19,644 nt of DNA from JAOUJD01 sp964353935 (GTDB lineage Bacteria; Pseudomonadota; Gammaproteobacteria; Burkholderiales; Burkholderiaceae_F), in assembly GCA_964353935.1 (NCBI GenBank), contig CAYGXL010000030.1, forward strand, positions 1 to 19,644. Reading direction: 5' to 3'. The notes below the pieces were generated by a model. It was not told the origin of the DNA. It saw only the letters and a list, made by a program, of their open reading frames with translations, and ran no database searches. Numbering within the stretch: the first letter of the stretch is position 1; every line of letters begins with the position of its first letter. This document shows positions 6,480 through 14,398 of the stretch, one piece after another. The position numbers were made by a program, and so were the translations under genes.

Positions 6480-8165
6480 CTAGAACAGTTTCTCGTCGGT
6501 GATCGCGCCCTTGCTCGCCGTGGAGGCGAGCTTGGCGAACTTGGCCAGCACGCCGCGCGTGTAGCGCGGCGCCGGTTGTTTCCACGAAGCGCGCCGGCGC
6601 GCGAGTTCGTCGTCGCCGACGTTCACCTGCAGCAGCAGCCGGTGCGCATCGATCGTGATCGAGTCGCCTTCCTGCACGAGCGCGAGGTTGCCGCCCACAT
6701 AGGCCTCGGGCGCGACGTGGCCGACGACCATGCCCCAGGTGCCGCCGGAGAAGCGGCCGTCGGTGATCAGGCCGACGCTCTCGCCCAGCCCCTTGCCGAT
6801 CAATGCCGAGGTCGGCGACAGCATCTCGCGCATGCCCGGCCCGCCCTTCGGCCCCTCGTAGCGGATCACGAGCACGTCGCCCGGCTTGATGCGGTCGGCG
6901 AGGATCGCCGCCATGGCCTCGTCCTCGGACTCGAAGACGCGCGCGGGACCGGTGATCACCGGATTCTTCAGGCCGGTGATCTTGGCGACGCAGCCTTCGG
7001 GCGCGAGATTGCCCTTCAGGATCGCCAGGTGGCCCTGCTTGTACATCGGGTTCGCGAACGGGCGGATCACGTCCTGGTCGGCGCGCGGCTCGGCCGGGAC
7101 GTCGGCCAGCATCTCGGCCATGGTCTTGCCGGTGATCGTCATGCAGTCGCCGTGCAGCAGGCCGTTGGCCAGCAGGATCTTCAGCACCTGCGGGATGCCG
7201 CCGGCCGAGTGCAGGTCGGTGGCGACGTACCGGCCCGAGGGCTTCAGGTCGCACAGCACCGGCACGCGGCGGCGGATCGTCTCGAAGTCGTCGATCGTCC
7301 AGGGAATGCCGGCCGAGTGCGCGATCGCGAGGAAGTGAAGCACCGCGTTGGTCGAGCCGCCGACGGCCATGATCAGGCTGACGGCGTTTTCGATCGACTT
7401 GCGGGTGATGATGTCGGACGGCAGCAGGTTGTTCCTGATCGCGTCGACCAGGACGCGCGCCGCTTCCCCCGTCGAGTCGACTTTCTCCTGGTCCGGGTTT
7501 GCCTGCGTCGACGAGTACAGCAGGGACATGCCGAGCGCCTCGAACGACGAACTCATCGTGTTCGCGGTGTACATGCCGCCGCACGAGCCCGAGCCCGGGA
7601 TGCAGCGGCGCTCGATCTCCTTGAAGTCCTTCTCGTTCAGCCGGCCCGCCGTGAACTCGCCAACGGCCTCGAAGGCCGAGACGATCGTCAGGTCCTTGTC
7701 CTTGTAGCGGCCCGGCTTCACGGTGCCGCCGTAGACGTAGATCGCCGGCACGTTGCAGCGGGCGATGGCCATCATGCCGCCGGGCATGTTCTTGTCGCAG
7801 CCGCCGATGACGATCACGCCGTCCATCCACTGGCCGTTGACGCAGGTCTCGATGCAGTCGGCGATGACCTCGCGCGACACGAGCGAGTACTTCATGCCCT
7901 CGGTGCCCATGCCGATGCCGTCGGAGATCGTCGGCGTGCCGAACACCTGCGAATTGGCACTGCAGCCGGCGATCACGTCGATCGCGGCGTCGGCGAGCTT
8001 CTGCAGCCCCGAATTGCAGGGCGTGATCGTCGAGTGGCCGTTGGCCACGCCGACCATCGGCTTGTCGAAGTCCTCGTCCTTGTAGCCCATCGCGTAGTAC
8101 ATCGCGCGATTCGCGGAGCGTGCCACTCCCTGGGTGACGTTGCGGGACCGGTTGTTGTACGCCAT
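6480..8165 (-). CDS. ilvD: Dihydroxyacid dehydratase
   Basis: The 561-residue enzyme dehydrates 2,3-dihydroxy-isovalerate and -methylvalerate to the 2-oxoacids that are the last precursors of valine, isoleucine and leucine. Three conserved cysteines lie in TPCNSG (Cys50), GGCDKNMPGG (Cys123) and PGSGSCGGMYTANT (Cys195). The lysine after Cys123-Asp, usually a carbamylated Mg ligand, is present, and the active-site serine is in DGRFSGGTWG. The length and the three-cysteine pattern match the plant/mycobacterial type reported to carry an oxygen-tolerant [2Fe-2S] cluster, not the longer [4Fe-4S] E. coli type. The start MAYNNRSRN at 8165 is preferred over an open extension to 8210; an AGGG lies about 10 bases upstream. 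It is divergent from lgt. Confidence 0.96.
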   Translation of the reverse strand: MAYNNRSRNVTQGVARSANRAMYYAMGYKDEDFDKPMVGVANGHSTITPCNSGLQKLADAAIDVIAGCSANSQVFGTPTISDGIGMGTEGMKYSLVSREVIADCIETCVNGQWMDGVIVIGGCDKNMPGGMMAIARCNVPAIYVYGGTVKPGRYKDKDLTIVSAFEAVGEFTAGRLNEKDFKEIERRCIPGSGSCGGMYTANTMSSSFEALGMSLLYSSTQANPDQEKVDSTGEAARVLVDAIRNNLLPSDIITRKSIENAVSLIMAVGGSTNAVLHFLAIAHSAGIPWTIDDFETIRRRVPVLCDLKPSGRYVATDLHSAGGIPQVLKILLANGLLHGDCMTITGKTMAEMLADVPAEPRADQDVIRPFANPMYKQGHLAILKGNLAPEGCVAKITGLKNPVITGPARVFESEDEAMAAILADRIKPGDVLVIRYEGPKGGPGMREMLSPTSALIGKGLGESVGLITDGRFSGGTWGMVVGHVAPEAYVGGNLALVQEGDSITIDAHRLLLQVNVGDDELARRRASWKQPAPRYTRGVLAKFAKLASTASKGAITDEKLF

Positions 8166-8241
8166 GACGTTGTGCCCTTGATCGCGGAGGCCGAGAGGAG
8201 AAACAAGCAATAATAGGCCAACGAAAGACCGAGACCCGCGC
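8166..8241. promoter_or_regulatory. Divergent ilvD/lgt control region
   Basis: These 76 bases must hold the promoters of both genes. The only AT-rich spot is at 8208-8216. It reads TATTAT (8215-8210) on the minus strand, a fair -10 for ilvD, and AATAAT/TAATAG on the plus strand for lgt. No good -35 is seen for either. No attenuator or leader peptide of branched-chain residues is visible before ilvD. Confidence 0.3.
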
Positions 8242-9039
8242 GTGCATTACGTCCACAACCTGAGCCCGATCGCCCTCGAACTCGGCCCGCTCGCCATCCG
8301 CTGGTACGGGCTGATGTACCTGCTCGGGTTCGCGCTGTTCCTGCTGCTCGGCAAGCTCCGCGCGAAGGATCCATGGCGCGAAATGACCTCGCGCGACGTC
8401 GACGACCTGCTCTTCATGGGAATGATCGGCGTGATCGTCGGCGGGCGCCTGGGCCACGTGATCTTCTACGGACCGCCGTCGTACTACCTCGAGCACCCGC
8501 TCGAGATCTTCGCCGTCTGGAAGGGCGGGATGGCGTCGCACGGCGGGATCATCGGCGTGATCGTCGCGATGGCCTGGTTCGCGCGCAGCCGCGGCAAGTC
8601 GTTCCTGAAGGTGGCCGACTTCGTCGTGCCGCTGGTGCCGCTCGGGCTCGGCGCCGGTCGCATCGGCAACTTCATCAACGGCGAACTGTGGGGCCGGGCC
8701 GCCGATCCGTCGCTGCCGTGGGCGGTCATCTTCCCGGGCGCGGGCGACAACCTGCCGCGCCACCCATCCCAGCTCTACCAGTTCGCGCTCGAAGGCGTCG
8801 CGCTGTTCGCGATCCTCTGGCTGTACTCCCGCAAGCCGCGCATCGCGGGGACGGCCGGCAGCCTGTTCCTGATCGCCTACGGAGCGCTGCGCATCATCGG
8901 GGAGATGTTCAGGGAGCCGGAGGCGCTGTACGGCACGATGCCGCTCGGGCTCTCGGCCGGGCAGTGGCTGTCTGTGCCGATGGTGATCGCCGGACTCGGC
9001 TTCTACCTGTACTTCACGCGCTCCGGGAAGCGGCCGTGA
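8242..9039 (+). CDS. lgt: Prolipoprotein diacylglyceryl transferase
   Basis: This 265-residue inner-membrane enzyme transfers diacylglycerol from phosphatidylglycerol to the lipobox cysteine of prolipoproteins, the first step of lipoprotein maturation. Seven hydrophobic segments are visible. MASHGG (His100) and the Lgt signature GRIGNFINGELWGR (139-152) carry the essential residues. HPSQLYQ follows (about 173-179). The start is a GTG at 8242, supported by the family's N-terminal IALELGPLAIRWYG; the ribosome-binding site is weak. A clear AGGAG at 8196-8200 is too far upstream to serve it. The stop overlaps the malonyl-CoA decarboxylase start by 4 bases (GTGA). Confidence 0.96.
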   Translation: MHYVHNLSPIALELGPLAIRWYGLMYLLGFALFLLLGKLRAKDPWREMTSRDVDDLLFMGMIGVIVGGRLGHVIFYGPPSYYLEHPLEIFAVWKGGMASHGGIIGVIVAMAWFARSRGKSFLKVADFVVPLVPLGLGAGRIGNFINGELWGRAADPSLPWAVIFPGAGDNLPRHPSQLYQFALEGVALFAILWLYSRKPRIAGTAGSLFLIAYGALRIIGEMFREPEALYGTMPLGLSAGQWLSVPMVIAGLGFYLYFTRSGKRP

Positions 9040-10346
9040 CCCTGCTCGACTCGATCCGCGACGCCGCGCAGCGGCTGATCGCCCAGCGCGAACTCGATGG
9101 CCTCATGAAGACCTGCCGGCATCTCCTGTCGGCGCGCGGGGAGGCCAACAGCGCCGGTCTGGCGACGCAGGCCATCGAGCATTACCGCCGCCTGCCCGAT
9201 GCGGCGCACCTGATCTTCTTCCAGCAGCTCGCCACCGGTTTCAACCCGGACCCGACCGCGGTGCTGGCGGCTGCCGAGCGCTACGCCGAGGCACCGACAG
9301 CGGACCATCTCGTGCAACTGTTCTTCGTGACGGAACCGCCGCGCCAGGAACTGCTGCGGCGCCTGAACCGCGCGCCGGGCGGGACCGTGGCGATCGTGCA
9401 GATGCGCCGCGCGCTGCTGCGGGCGCTGCCGCACCATCCGGAGCTCGCCGCGGTCGAAGCGGACATGCTTCATCTGCTGTCCTCGTGGTTCAACCCGGGC
9501 TTCCTCGAGATGCAGCAGGTCGACTGGGCGTCGCCGGCGCGCCTGCTCGAGAAGATCATCCACCACGAGGCGGTCCACGCCATCGACGGCTGGGACGACC
9601 TGCGGCGGCGCCTGCAGCCGGATCGCCGTTGCTTCGCGTTCTTCCATCCGCAGTTGCCGGAGGAGCCGCTGATCTTCGTCGAGGTCGCGCTGCTCGAAGA
9701 GGTGCCGCCGGCGATCGGGCCGCTGATCGAGAAGAAGTCCGATACGGCGTCGTCGAAGCGCTTCAAGGTCGCGGCGTTCTACTCGATCAGCAACTGCCAG
9801 CCCGGCCTGCGCGGCGTGTCGCTCGGCAACTTCCTGATCAAGCGGGTCGCCGAGCGACTGAAGACCGAGTTTCCTTCGATCAAGACCTTCTGCACCTTGT
9901 CGCCGATCCCGGGCTTCGTGCGCTGGCTGGACTCCGACCCCGAGGCGACGGCGGCGCGGCTGAAGCCGCCCGTGCGCGCGCGCTGGGAAGCGGGTCGCAA
10001 GGAGCTCAAACTGGGGCACGGCAAGATTCACGATCGGCTCGAGCAGCAGTGGCATCCATGGCGCACGCCCGAGGACGAGCAGAAGGCGCTGCTCGCTCTG
10101 GCCTCGATCTACCTGCGCGAGTTCTCGCCGTCTCCCGACGGCGATGCGGTCGCCAAGTTCCACCTCAACAACGGCGCCCGGTTGCAGCGCATCAACTGGG
10201 GAGGCGATCTCTCCCGCAACGGGTTGCGGCAGGCGTGCGGGCTGATGGTCAACTACCTGTACGACCTCGACCGGGTCGAGGAGTATCACCAGCGCTTCCT
10301 GGACGGCGAGGTCGTGCACTCACAAGCGGTCGCACGGCTGGCATGA
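9036..10346 (+). CDS. matA: Malonyl-CoA decarboxylase
   Basis: The 436-residue protein belongs to the MCD family (helical N-terminal domain plus a GNAT-like catalytic domain) and converts malonyl-CoA to acetyl-CoA and CO2. Visible family blocks are SSWFNPGFL (149-157), IIHHEAVHAI, YSISNCQPGLRGVSLGNFLI (249-268), TLSPIPGF with Ser289, and FHLNNGARLQRINWGGDLS with His376. This Ser and His match the catalytic pair reported for the human enzyme. CGLMVNYLYD is close to the C-terminus. The start is a GTG at 9036 in the GTGA overlap with lgt, with GGGAAG upstream. The frame is open much further upstream but only as a shadow inside lgt. With the Bug receptor and MatB downstream it forms a malonate-use module. 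Confidence 0.93.
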   Translation: MTLLDSIRDAAQRLIAQRELDGLMKTCRHLLSARGEANSAGLATQAIEHYRRLPDAAHLIFFQQLATGFNPDPTAVLAAAERYAEAPTADHLVQLFFVTEPPRQELLRRLNRAPGGTVAIVQMRRALLRALPHHPELAAVEADMLHLLSSWFNPGFLEMQQVDWASPARLLEKIIHHEAVHAIDGWDDLRRRLQPDRRCFAFFHPQLPEEPLIFVEVALLEEVPPAIGPLIEKKSDTASSKRFKVAAFYSISNCQPGLRGVSLGNFLIKRVAERLKTEFPSIKTFCTLSPIPGFVRWLDSDPEATAARLKPPVRARWEAGRKELKLGHGKIHDRLEQQWHPWRTPEDEQKALLALASIYLREFSPSPDGDAVAKFHLNNGARLQRINWGGDLSRNGLRQACGLMVNYLYDLDRVEEYHQRFLDGEVVHSQAVARLA

Positions 10347-10354
10347 TTGCGGCA

Positions 10355-10373
10355 GGCCGCCTTCAGAGCGGCC
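10355..10373 (+). other. Stem-loop between malonyl-CoA decarboxylase and the Bug receptor
   Basis: GGCCGC (10355-10360) pairs with GCGGCC (10368-10373) around a 7-base loop, 8 bases after the stop codon. Only a short TATTT follows, so termination would be partial at best. It may set a lower or processed level of the downstream receptor-synthetase message. No promoter with proper spacing was found in the 73-base gap. Confidence 0.35.
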
Positions 10374-10419
10374 GCGTATTTCGGGGCAGGCAGGAAAGCA
10401 CATACCAGGAGACAGCTCG

Positions 10420-11388
10420 ATGAAGTTGCTCAACGCTGCGTTCGCGGCCGTACTCGCATTGCTTTGTGGCGCCGTCCAGGCGCAGGCCGGATGGCCATCG
10501 AAGCCGATCACGCTGATCGTCCCGTTTCCGCCGGGGGGCGGAACGGATGCCTTCGCGCGCCCGCTCTCCGTGCAGCTCGGCAAGCAGCTGGGCAAGCAGG
10601 TCGTCATCGACAACCGGGGCGGCGCGGGCGGGACGGTCGGCGCGGCGATTGCGGCGAAAGCGGCGCCCGACGGCTACACGTTCTTCGTCGGGGCCGTGCA
10701 CCACACGATCGCGCCGAGCTTTTATCCGAAGCTCGACTACAACATCCTGACCGACCTGGTGCCGCTGACGGTGATCGCCAACCCGCCGCAGATCCTCGTC
10801 GTCAACCCGAAGCGCGTGGCGGCCGACGACTTCAAGTCGTTCATGACCCTGCTGAGGGCCAATCCCGGCAAGCTGAACTACGCATCGGCCGGCAACGGCA
10901 CCTCGCACCACCTCGCCGGTGAATTGTTCAAGCAGCAGAGCAAGACCTTCATCGTGCACATCCCGTACCGCGGCGCGGGTCCGGCACTGTCGGACCTGAT
11001 CGCCGGCAACGTCGACATCATGTTCGACGGTCTCGGTTCGTCGGCGCAGCACATCCGAGGCGGACGCATCAAGGCGCTCGCCGTCGCCGCTCCCCAGCGC
11101 GTGCCCGCGTTCCCGAACGTGCCGACCTTCGTCGAGATGGGCATGCCGGACTACGTGGTGTCGACGTGGTACGGGATCTGGGGCGTCAAGGGCACGCCGA
11201 AGGAAGTCCTCGACCGCATGCACGCGGAGATCGTGAAAGCCCTCGCCACGCCTGAGATCAAGGAGATCTGGGCGAACCAGGGCTCGGATACGAACACCAT
11301 GTCGCAGGACCAGTTCGCGCGCTTCGTGGCGAGCGAAATCAAGCGCTGGGCCGAAGTCACCAAGGCCTCGGGGGCCAAGCTGGACTGA
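10420..11388 (+). CDS. Bug/TctC-family periplasmic substrate-binding protein
   Basis: This 322-residue receptor of the tripartite tricarboxylate transport (TTT) type has a signal peptide (MKLLNAAFAAVLALLCGAVQAQA). The Bug fold hallmark PITLIVPFPPGGGTDAFAR follows, then QVVIDNRGGAGGTVGAA, APDGYTFF, and HIPYRGAGPALSDLIAGNVD around the ligand-carboxylate loop. Length is standard. AGGAGA lies 8 bases before the ATG. No TctA/TctB membrane partners are next to it, as is common for this very expanded family in Burkholderiales. Sitting between malonyl-CoA decarboxylase and a malonyl-CoA synthetase, malonate or a related dicarboxylate is the likeliest ligand, by context only. The stop shares its last base with the next start. 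Confidence 0.92.
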   Translation: MKLLNAAFAAVLALLCGAVQAQAGWPSKPITLIVPFPPGGGTDAFARPLSVQLGKQLGKQVVIDNRGGAGGTVGAAIAAKAAPDGYTFFVGAVHHTIAPSFYPKLDYNILTDLVPLTVIANPPQILVVNPKRVAADDFKSFMTLLRANPGKLNYASAGNGTSHHLAGELFKQQSKTFIVHIPYRGAGPALSDLIAGNVDIMFDGLGSSAQHIRGGRIKALAVAAPQRVPAFPNVPTFVEMGMPDYVVSTWYGIWGVKGTPKEVLDRMHAEIVKALATPEIKEIWANQGSDTNTMSQDQFARFVASEIKRWAEVTKASGAKLD

Positions 11389-12968
11389 TGAGCAACGAGA
11401 ACTTCTACGCGCTCGTCGAGCGGCACTTCCCGAGGGACCTCGACTCCGTCTGCATCGAAACGGGCGACGGGACGGTCTACAGCTGGCGCGACCTCCATCG
11501 CGCCAGCGGCCGTCTCGCCAACTGGCTCACTTCGCTCCGGCTCCCGGCGGGCGCGCGTGTCGCCGTGCAGGTGGAGAAGTCGACCGAGTGCCTGATGCTG
11601 TACCTCGCCACGCTGCGCGCGGGCTTCGTGTACCTGCCGCTCAACACGGCCTACCAGCGCGGGGAACTCGAGTACTTCCTGAAGGACGCGGAACCGTCGG
11701 TCGTCGTCTGCACCCCGGAACGCCAGGACGAACTCCGCAAGCTCGCGCGCGCGGCGGGCTCGCCGCGCGTCAGGACGCTCGGCGAACGTCGCGATGGCAC
11801 GTTGCTGCCGGACGCCGCGCCGTTTGCCGACGACTTCGCCACGGTCCAACGCTCGGCGGGCGACCTCGCCGCGATCCTGTACACGTCCGGCACGACCGGC
11901 CGCAGCAAGGGAGCCATGCTGTCGCACGGCAACCTGGCGTCGAACGCGCTGACGCTCGACCAGTACTGGGGCTTCAAGGCCGAACGCGACGCCGGGCGCC
12001 GCGACGTGCTGCTTCACACCCTGCCGCTGTTTCATGTCCACGGCCTGTTCGTGGCCTCGCACGCGGCGCTGCTCGCGGGCGCGAAGACCATCCTGCTGCA
12101 GAAGTTCGATCTCGCGGCGGCGCTGAAACACCTGCCGCGGTCGACCGTGTTCATGGGCGTGCCCACGTACTACACGCGGCTGCTGTCCGCGCCGAAGTTC
12201 GGACGCGAGCACTGCAGGTCGATGCGTCTGTTCGTCTCCGGCTCTGCGCCGCTGCTTGCGGAAACGCACAAGCAGTTCGAGGATCGGACCGGCCAGGTGA
12301 TCCTCGAGCGCTACGGCATGTCCGAGACCGTCATGCTCGTCTCCAATCCGTACTTCGCCGAGCGGGGTCCGCGCATCGCGGGCACGGTGGGCGAGCCGCT
12401 GCCGGGTGTCGGCGTGCGCGTCCTGCGCGACGACGGCGCGCCGTGCACGGTCGGGGAGATCGGCAACGTTCAGGTGCGCGGGCCGAACGTGTTCTCCGGC
12501 TACTGGCGGATGCCGGAGAAGACGCGCGAGGAGTTCACCGACGACGGCTGGTTCAGGACCGGCGACGTCGGTCACTTCGGCGGCGACGGAATCCCCGACC
12601 ACTACCTGATGCTGGTCGGGCGGTCGAAGGACCTGATCATCTCGGGCGGCTACAACGTCTACCCGAAGGAGATCGAGGGCTACATCGACGAGATGCCGGG
12701 CGTGGTCGAGTCGGCGGTGATCGGGCTGCCGCACCCGGACTTCGGCGAAGCGGTGGCGGCGGTCGTCGTCAGCCGCAAGCCGGCCTCGTTCGACACGGCC
12801 GCCGTGCTCGCGGCGCTGAAGGATCGCATCGCGAACTACAAGGTGCCGAAGCGCCTCTTCGTCGTCGAGGACCTTCCGCGCAACGCGATGGGCAAGGTCC
12901 AGAAGAACGTCCTGCGCGACCGCTACAAGAGCACCTTCACGCCGTCCGGCGCTGCGTCGGCACGCTGA
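11388..12968 (+). CDS. matB: Malonyl-CoA synthetase (MatB-type acyl-CoA ligase)
   Basis: The 526-residue adenylate-forming enzyme of the ANL superfamily activates malonate to malonyl-CoA via malonyl-AMP. Motifs: P-loop YTSGTTGRSKG (165-175), LPLFHVHGLF (212-221), MRLFVSGSAPLLAETH (about 279-294) and ERYGMSET (307-314), both typical of MatB. The hinge TGDVG is at about 391-395, GRSKDLIISGGYNVYPKEIE at 411-430, and the catalytic lysine in NAMGK (Lys503). The ATG at 11388 overlaps the receptor stop (TGATG), so translation is coupled. The nearest confusable family is medium-chain or 3-methylmercaptopropionate-type ligases, but the MatB blocks and the adjacent decarboxylase argue for malonate. It converges with the TauE/SafE gene, with a 34-base gap. 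Confidence 0.9.
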   Translation: MSNENFYALVERHFPRDLDSVCIETGDGTVYSWRDLHRASGRLANWLTSLRLPAGARVAVQVEKSTECLMLYLATLRAGFVYLPLNTAYQRGELEYFLKDAEPSVVVCTPERQDELRKLARAAGSPRVRTLGERRDGTLLPDAAPFADDFATVQRSAGDLAAILYTSGTTGRSKGAMLSHGNLASNALTLDQYWGFKAERDAGRRDVLLHTLPLFHVHGLFVASHAALLAGAKTILLQKFDLAAALKHLPRSTVFMGVPTYYTRLLSAPKFGREHCRSMRLFVSGSAPLLAETHKQFEDRTGQVILERYGMSETVMLVSNPYFAERGPRIAGTVGEPLPGVGVRVLRDDGAPCTVGEIGNVQVRGPNVFSGYWRMPEKTREEFTDDGWFRTGDVGHFGGDGIPDHYLMLVGRSKDLIISGGYNVYPKEIEGYIDEMPGVVESAVIGLPHPDFGEAVAAVVVSRKPASFDTAAVLAALKDRIANYKVPKRLFVVEDLPRNAMGKVQKNVLRDRYKSTFTPSGAASAR

Positions 12969-13002
12969 GAGCCGCGCGCATCGCGGTCGACGAACCGGGC
13001 GA

Positions 13003-13812
13003 CTAGGTTGCCCGGATGCCGCGGTACAGCATGTAGCCCGCGAGCACGAACAGCAGCAGCGCGAAGGTGCGCTTCAGCCGGGCCGTGTCGAGCGAATGCG
13101 CCACCTTTGCGCCCAGCGGGGCCGTGAGCACGCTGCCGCAGCCGACCGCCAGCAACGCGGGCAGGTGGACGAAGCCGACCGTCCCCGCGGGCAGCGAGTC
13201 CTGCGACATTCCGGCCAGGATGTAGCCGACGGTTCCGGCCGCGGCGATCGGAAAGCCGAGGGCGGCCGAGGTCGCGACCGCGTTGTGGATCTTGACGTTG
13301 CTCCACACCATGAATGGCACCGAGATGAAGCCGCCGCCCGCGCCAACCAGGCTCGAGATGAAGCCGATGGCGTTGCCGACGCCGAACATGCCAAGCGGCC
13401 TGGGCAACTCGCGCGAAGGCTTCGGCTTCTTGTCACGCAGCATCTGCAGCGCGGAGAAGCCGACGAACACGCCGAAGAACAGCGCAATGAAGACCGTCGG
13501 CAGGCGGCCGGCGATCTGGGCGCCGATCAGCGAGCCGACGAGGATCCCCGGCGCGAGGACCTTGACGACCGGCCACAGCACGGCGCCGCGCTTGTGGTGG
13601 GCTCGAACCGACGCGACGGACGTGAACAGGATCGTGGCGAGCGACGTGGCGATCGCCATGTGAACCAGGTGCTCTTCCGGAAACGCGCGCAGCGTGAACA
13701 GCATGGTGAGGAAGGGCACGAGCAGCATGCCGCCGCCGATGCCGAGCAGTCCGGCCACGAACCCGGTGGCGCAGCCGAGCAGCAGCAGGGCGACGATCAG
13801 CGTCCAGTCCAC
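13003..13812 (-). CDS. TauE/SafE-family membrane exporter
   Basis: The 269-residue polytopic membrane protein has two related halves, each with a glycine-rich motif: FVAGLLGIGGGMLLVPF (about 18-34) and SLVGAGGGFISVPFM in the second half. That is the TauE/SafE pattern of sulfite, sulfoacetate or other organic anion exporters. Around eight hydrophobic segments are visible. The GTG start is two bases past the stop of the EVE-domain gene (TGA-C-GTG) with AAGGA 6 bases before it, so the pair is an operon. The substrate cannot be assigned. No sulfur-metabolism gene is nearby. Confidence 0.88.
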   Translation of the reverse strand: MDWTLIVALLLLGCATGFVAGLLGIGGGMLLVPFLTMLFTLRAFPEEHLVHMAIATSLATILFTSVASVRAHHKRGAVLWPVVKVLAPGILVGSLIGAQIAGRLPTVFIALFFGVFVGFSALQMLRDKKPKPSRELPRPLGMFGVGNAIGFISSLVGAGGGFISVPFMVWSNVKIHNAVATSAALGFPIAAAGTVGYILAGMSQDSLPAGTVGFVHLPALLAVGCGSVLTAPLGAKVAHSLDTARLKRTFALLLFVLAGYMLYRGIRAT

Positions 13813-13813
13813 G

Positions 13814-14275
13814 TCAGTCCTTTACCAGCCGAGTGGTGATGTAACGCCACTGCCCCGGCGCGACCGGAGTGATCGACAGGCGGTTTCCACGTTGCAGCAC
13901 CACCATGCCGGCCAGTGCCTTGTGCTCGCGCAGTTCGGCGATCGACACCAGGCGCGACTTCTTCAGAGCGCGGATGTCGACGAGGATCCAGCGCGGCGCG
14001 TCCTTCCTCGCGGCCGGGTCGTGGTACTCGCTCCCGGGATCGAACTGGGTGGGATCGGGATACGGGGCGCTCGCGACTTCCGCCAGGCCGGCGATGCCCG
14101 GCTCCGCGCAGGACGAGTGGTAGAACAGCACGCCGTCACCCGGCTTCATCTGGTCGCGCATGAAGTTGCGCGCCTGATAGTTGCGCACGCCGGTCCACGG
14201 CACCGTCGAGTTGCGCGCGGCCAGCGCGTCTTCGATCGAGCACTCGCCCGGTTCGGACTTCATCAGCCAGTACAT
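13814..14275 (-). CDS. EVE-domain protein (Thy28/YtdA-like)
   Basis: The 153-residue protein is a single EVE domain of PUA-like fold. It has the family start YWLMKSEPGECSIEDAL, then WTGVRNYQARNFMRD, KPGDGVLFYHSSC, GIAGLAEV and, near the C-terminus, LSITPVAPGQWRYI. EVE domains are thought to read modified bases in nucleic acids; the role of the stand-alone bacterial form is unclear. The start is the ATG at 14275 by family match; its ribosome-binding site is poor and the frame stays open to 14341. It lies just after the 6S RNA terminator, in the slot held by fau (ygfA) in enterobacteria. The downstream partner is the TauE/SafE gene. No clear promoter was found in the GC-rich 90 bases upstream. 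Confidence 0.9.
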   Translation of the reverse strand: MYWLMKSEPGECSIEDALAARNSTVPWTGVRNYQARNFMRDQMKPGDGVLFYHSSCAEPGIAGLAEVASAPYPDPTQFDPGSEYHDPAARKDAPRWILVDIRALKKSRLVSIAELREHKALAGMVVLQRGNRLSITPVAPGQWRYITTRLVKD

Positions 14276-14365
14276 CGAGCGGAGTTTACGCACGCCAGGT
14301 GAGCGCGATCGCGCGGCCGGAGGCGGCGCGACGATGGTCACAGAGGGGGAAGGACCAAAAGAGAA

Positions 14366-14390
14366 GGCGAAGTGCGCGCCGCACTTCGCC
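14366..14390 (-). terminator. Intrinsic terminator of ssrS
   Basis: There is an 11-bp perfect stem, GGCGAAGTGCG / CGCACTTCGCC, with a 3-base loop, followed on the minus strand by TTCTCTTTT. It ends transcription 9 bases after the predicted 3' end of 6S RNA. Confidence 0.92.
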
Positions 14391-14398
14391 CCGCTGGA

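Noticed and set aside
6262..8763. An 833-codon minus-strand frame across ilvD and lgt, and a 545-codon plus-strand frame opposite ilvD.
   Set aside because: Both are shadows of ilvD and lgt, whose motifs are intact in the chosen frames.
11151..12734. A 527-codon minus-strand frame opposite matB.
   Set aside because: No recognisable domain; MatB motifs are complete on the plus strand.
12969..13002. Possible bidirectional terminator between matB and the TauE/SafE gene.
   Set aside because: Only weak stems without T-runs are visible, one of which overlaps a stop codon.
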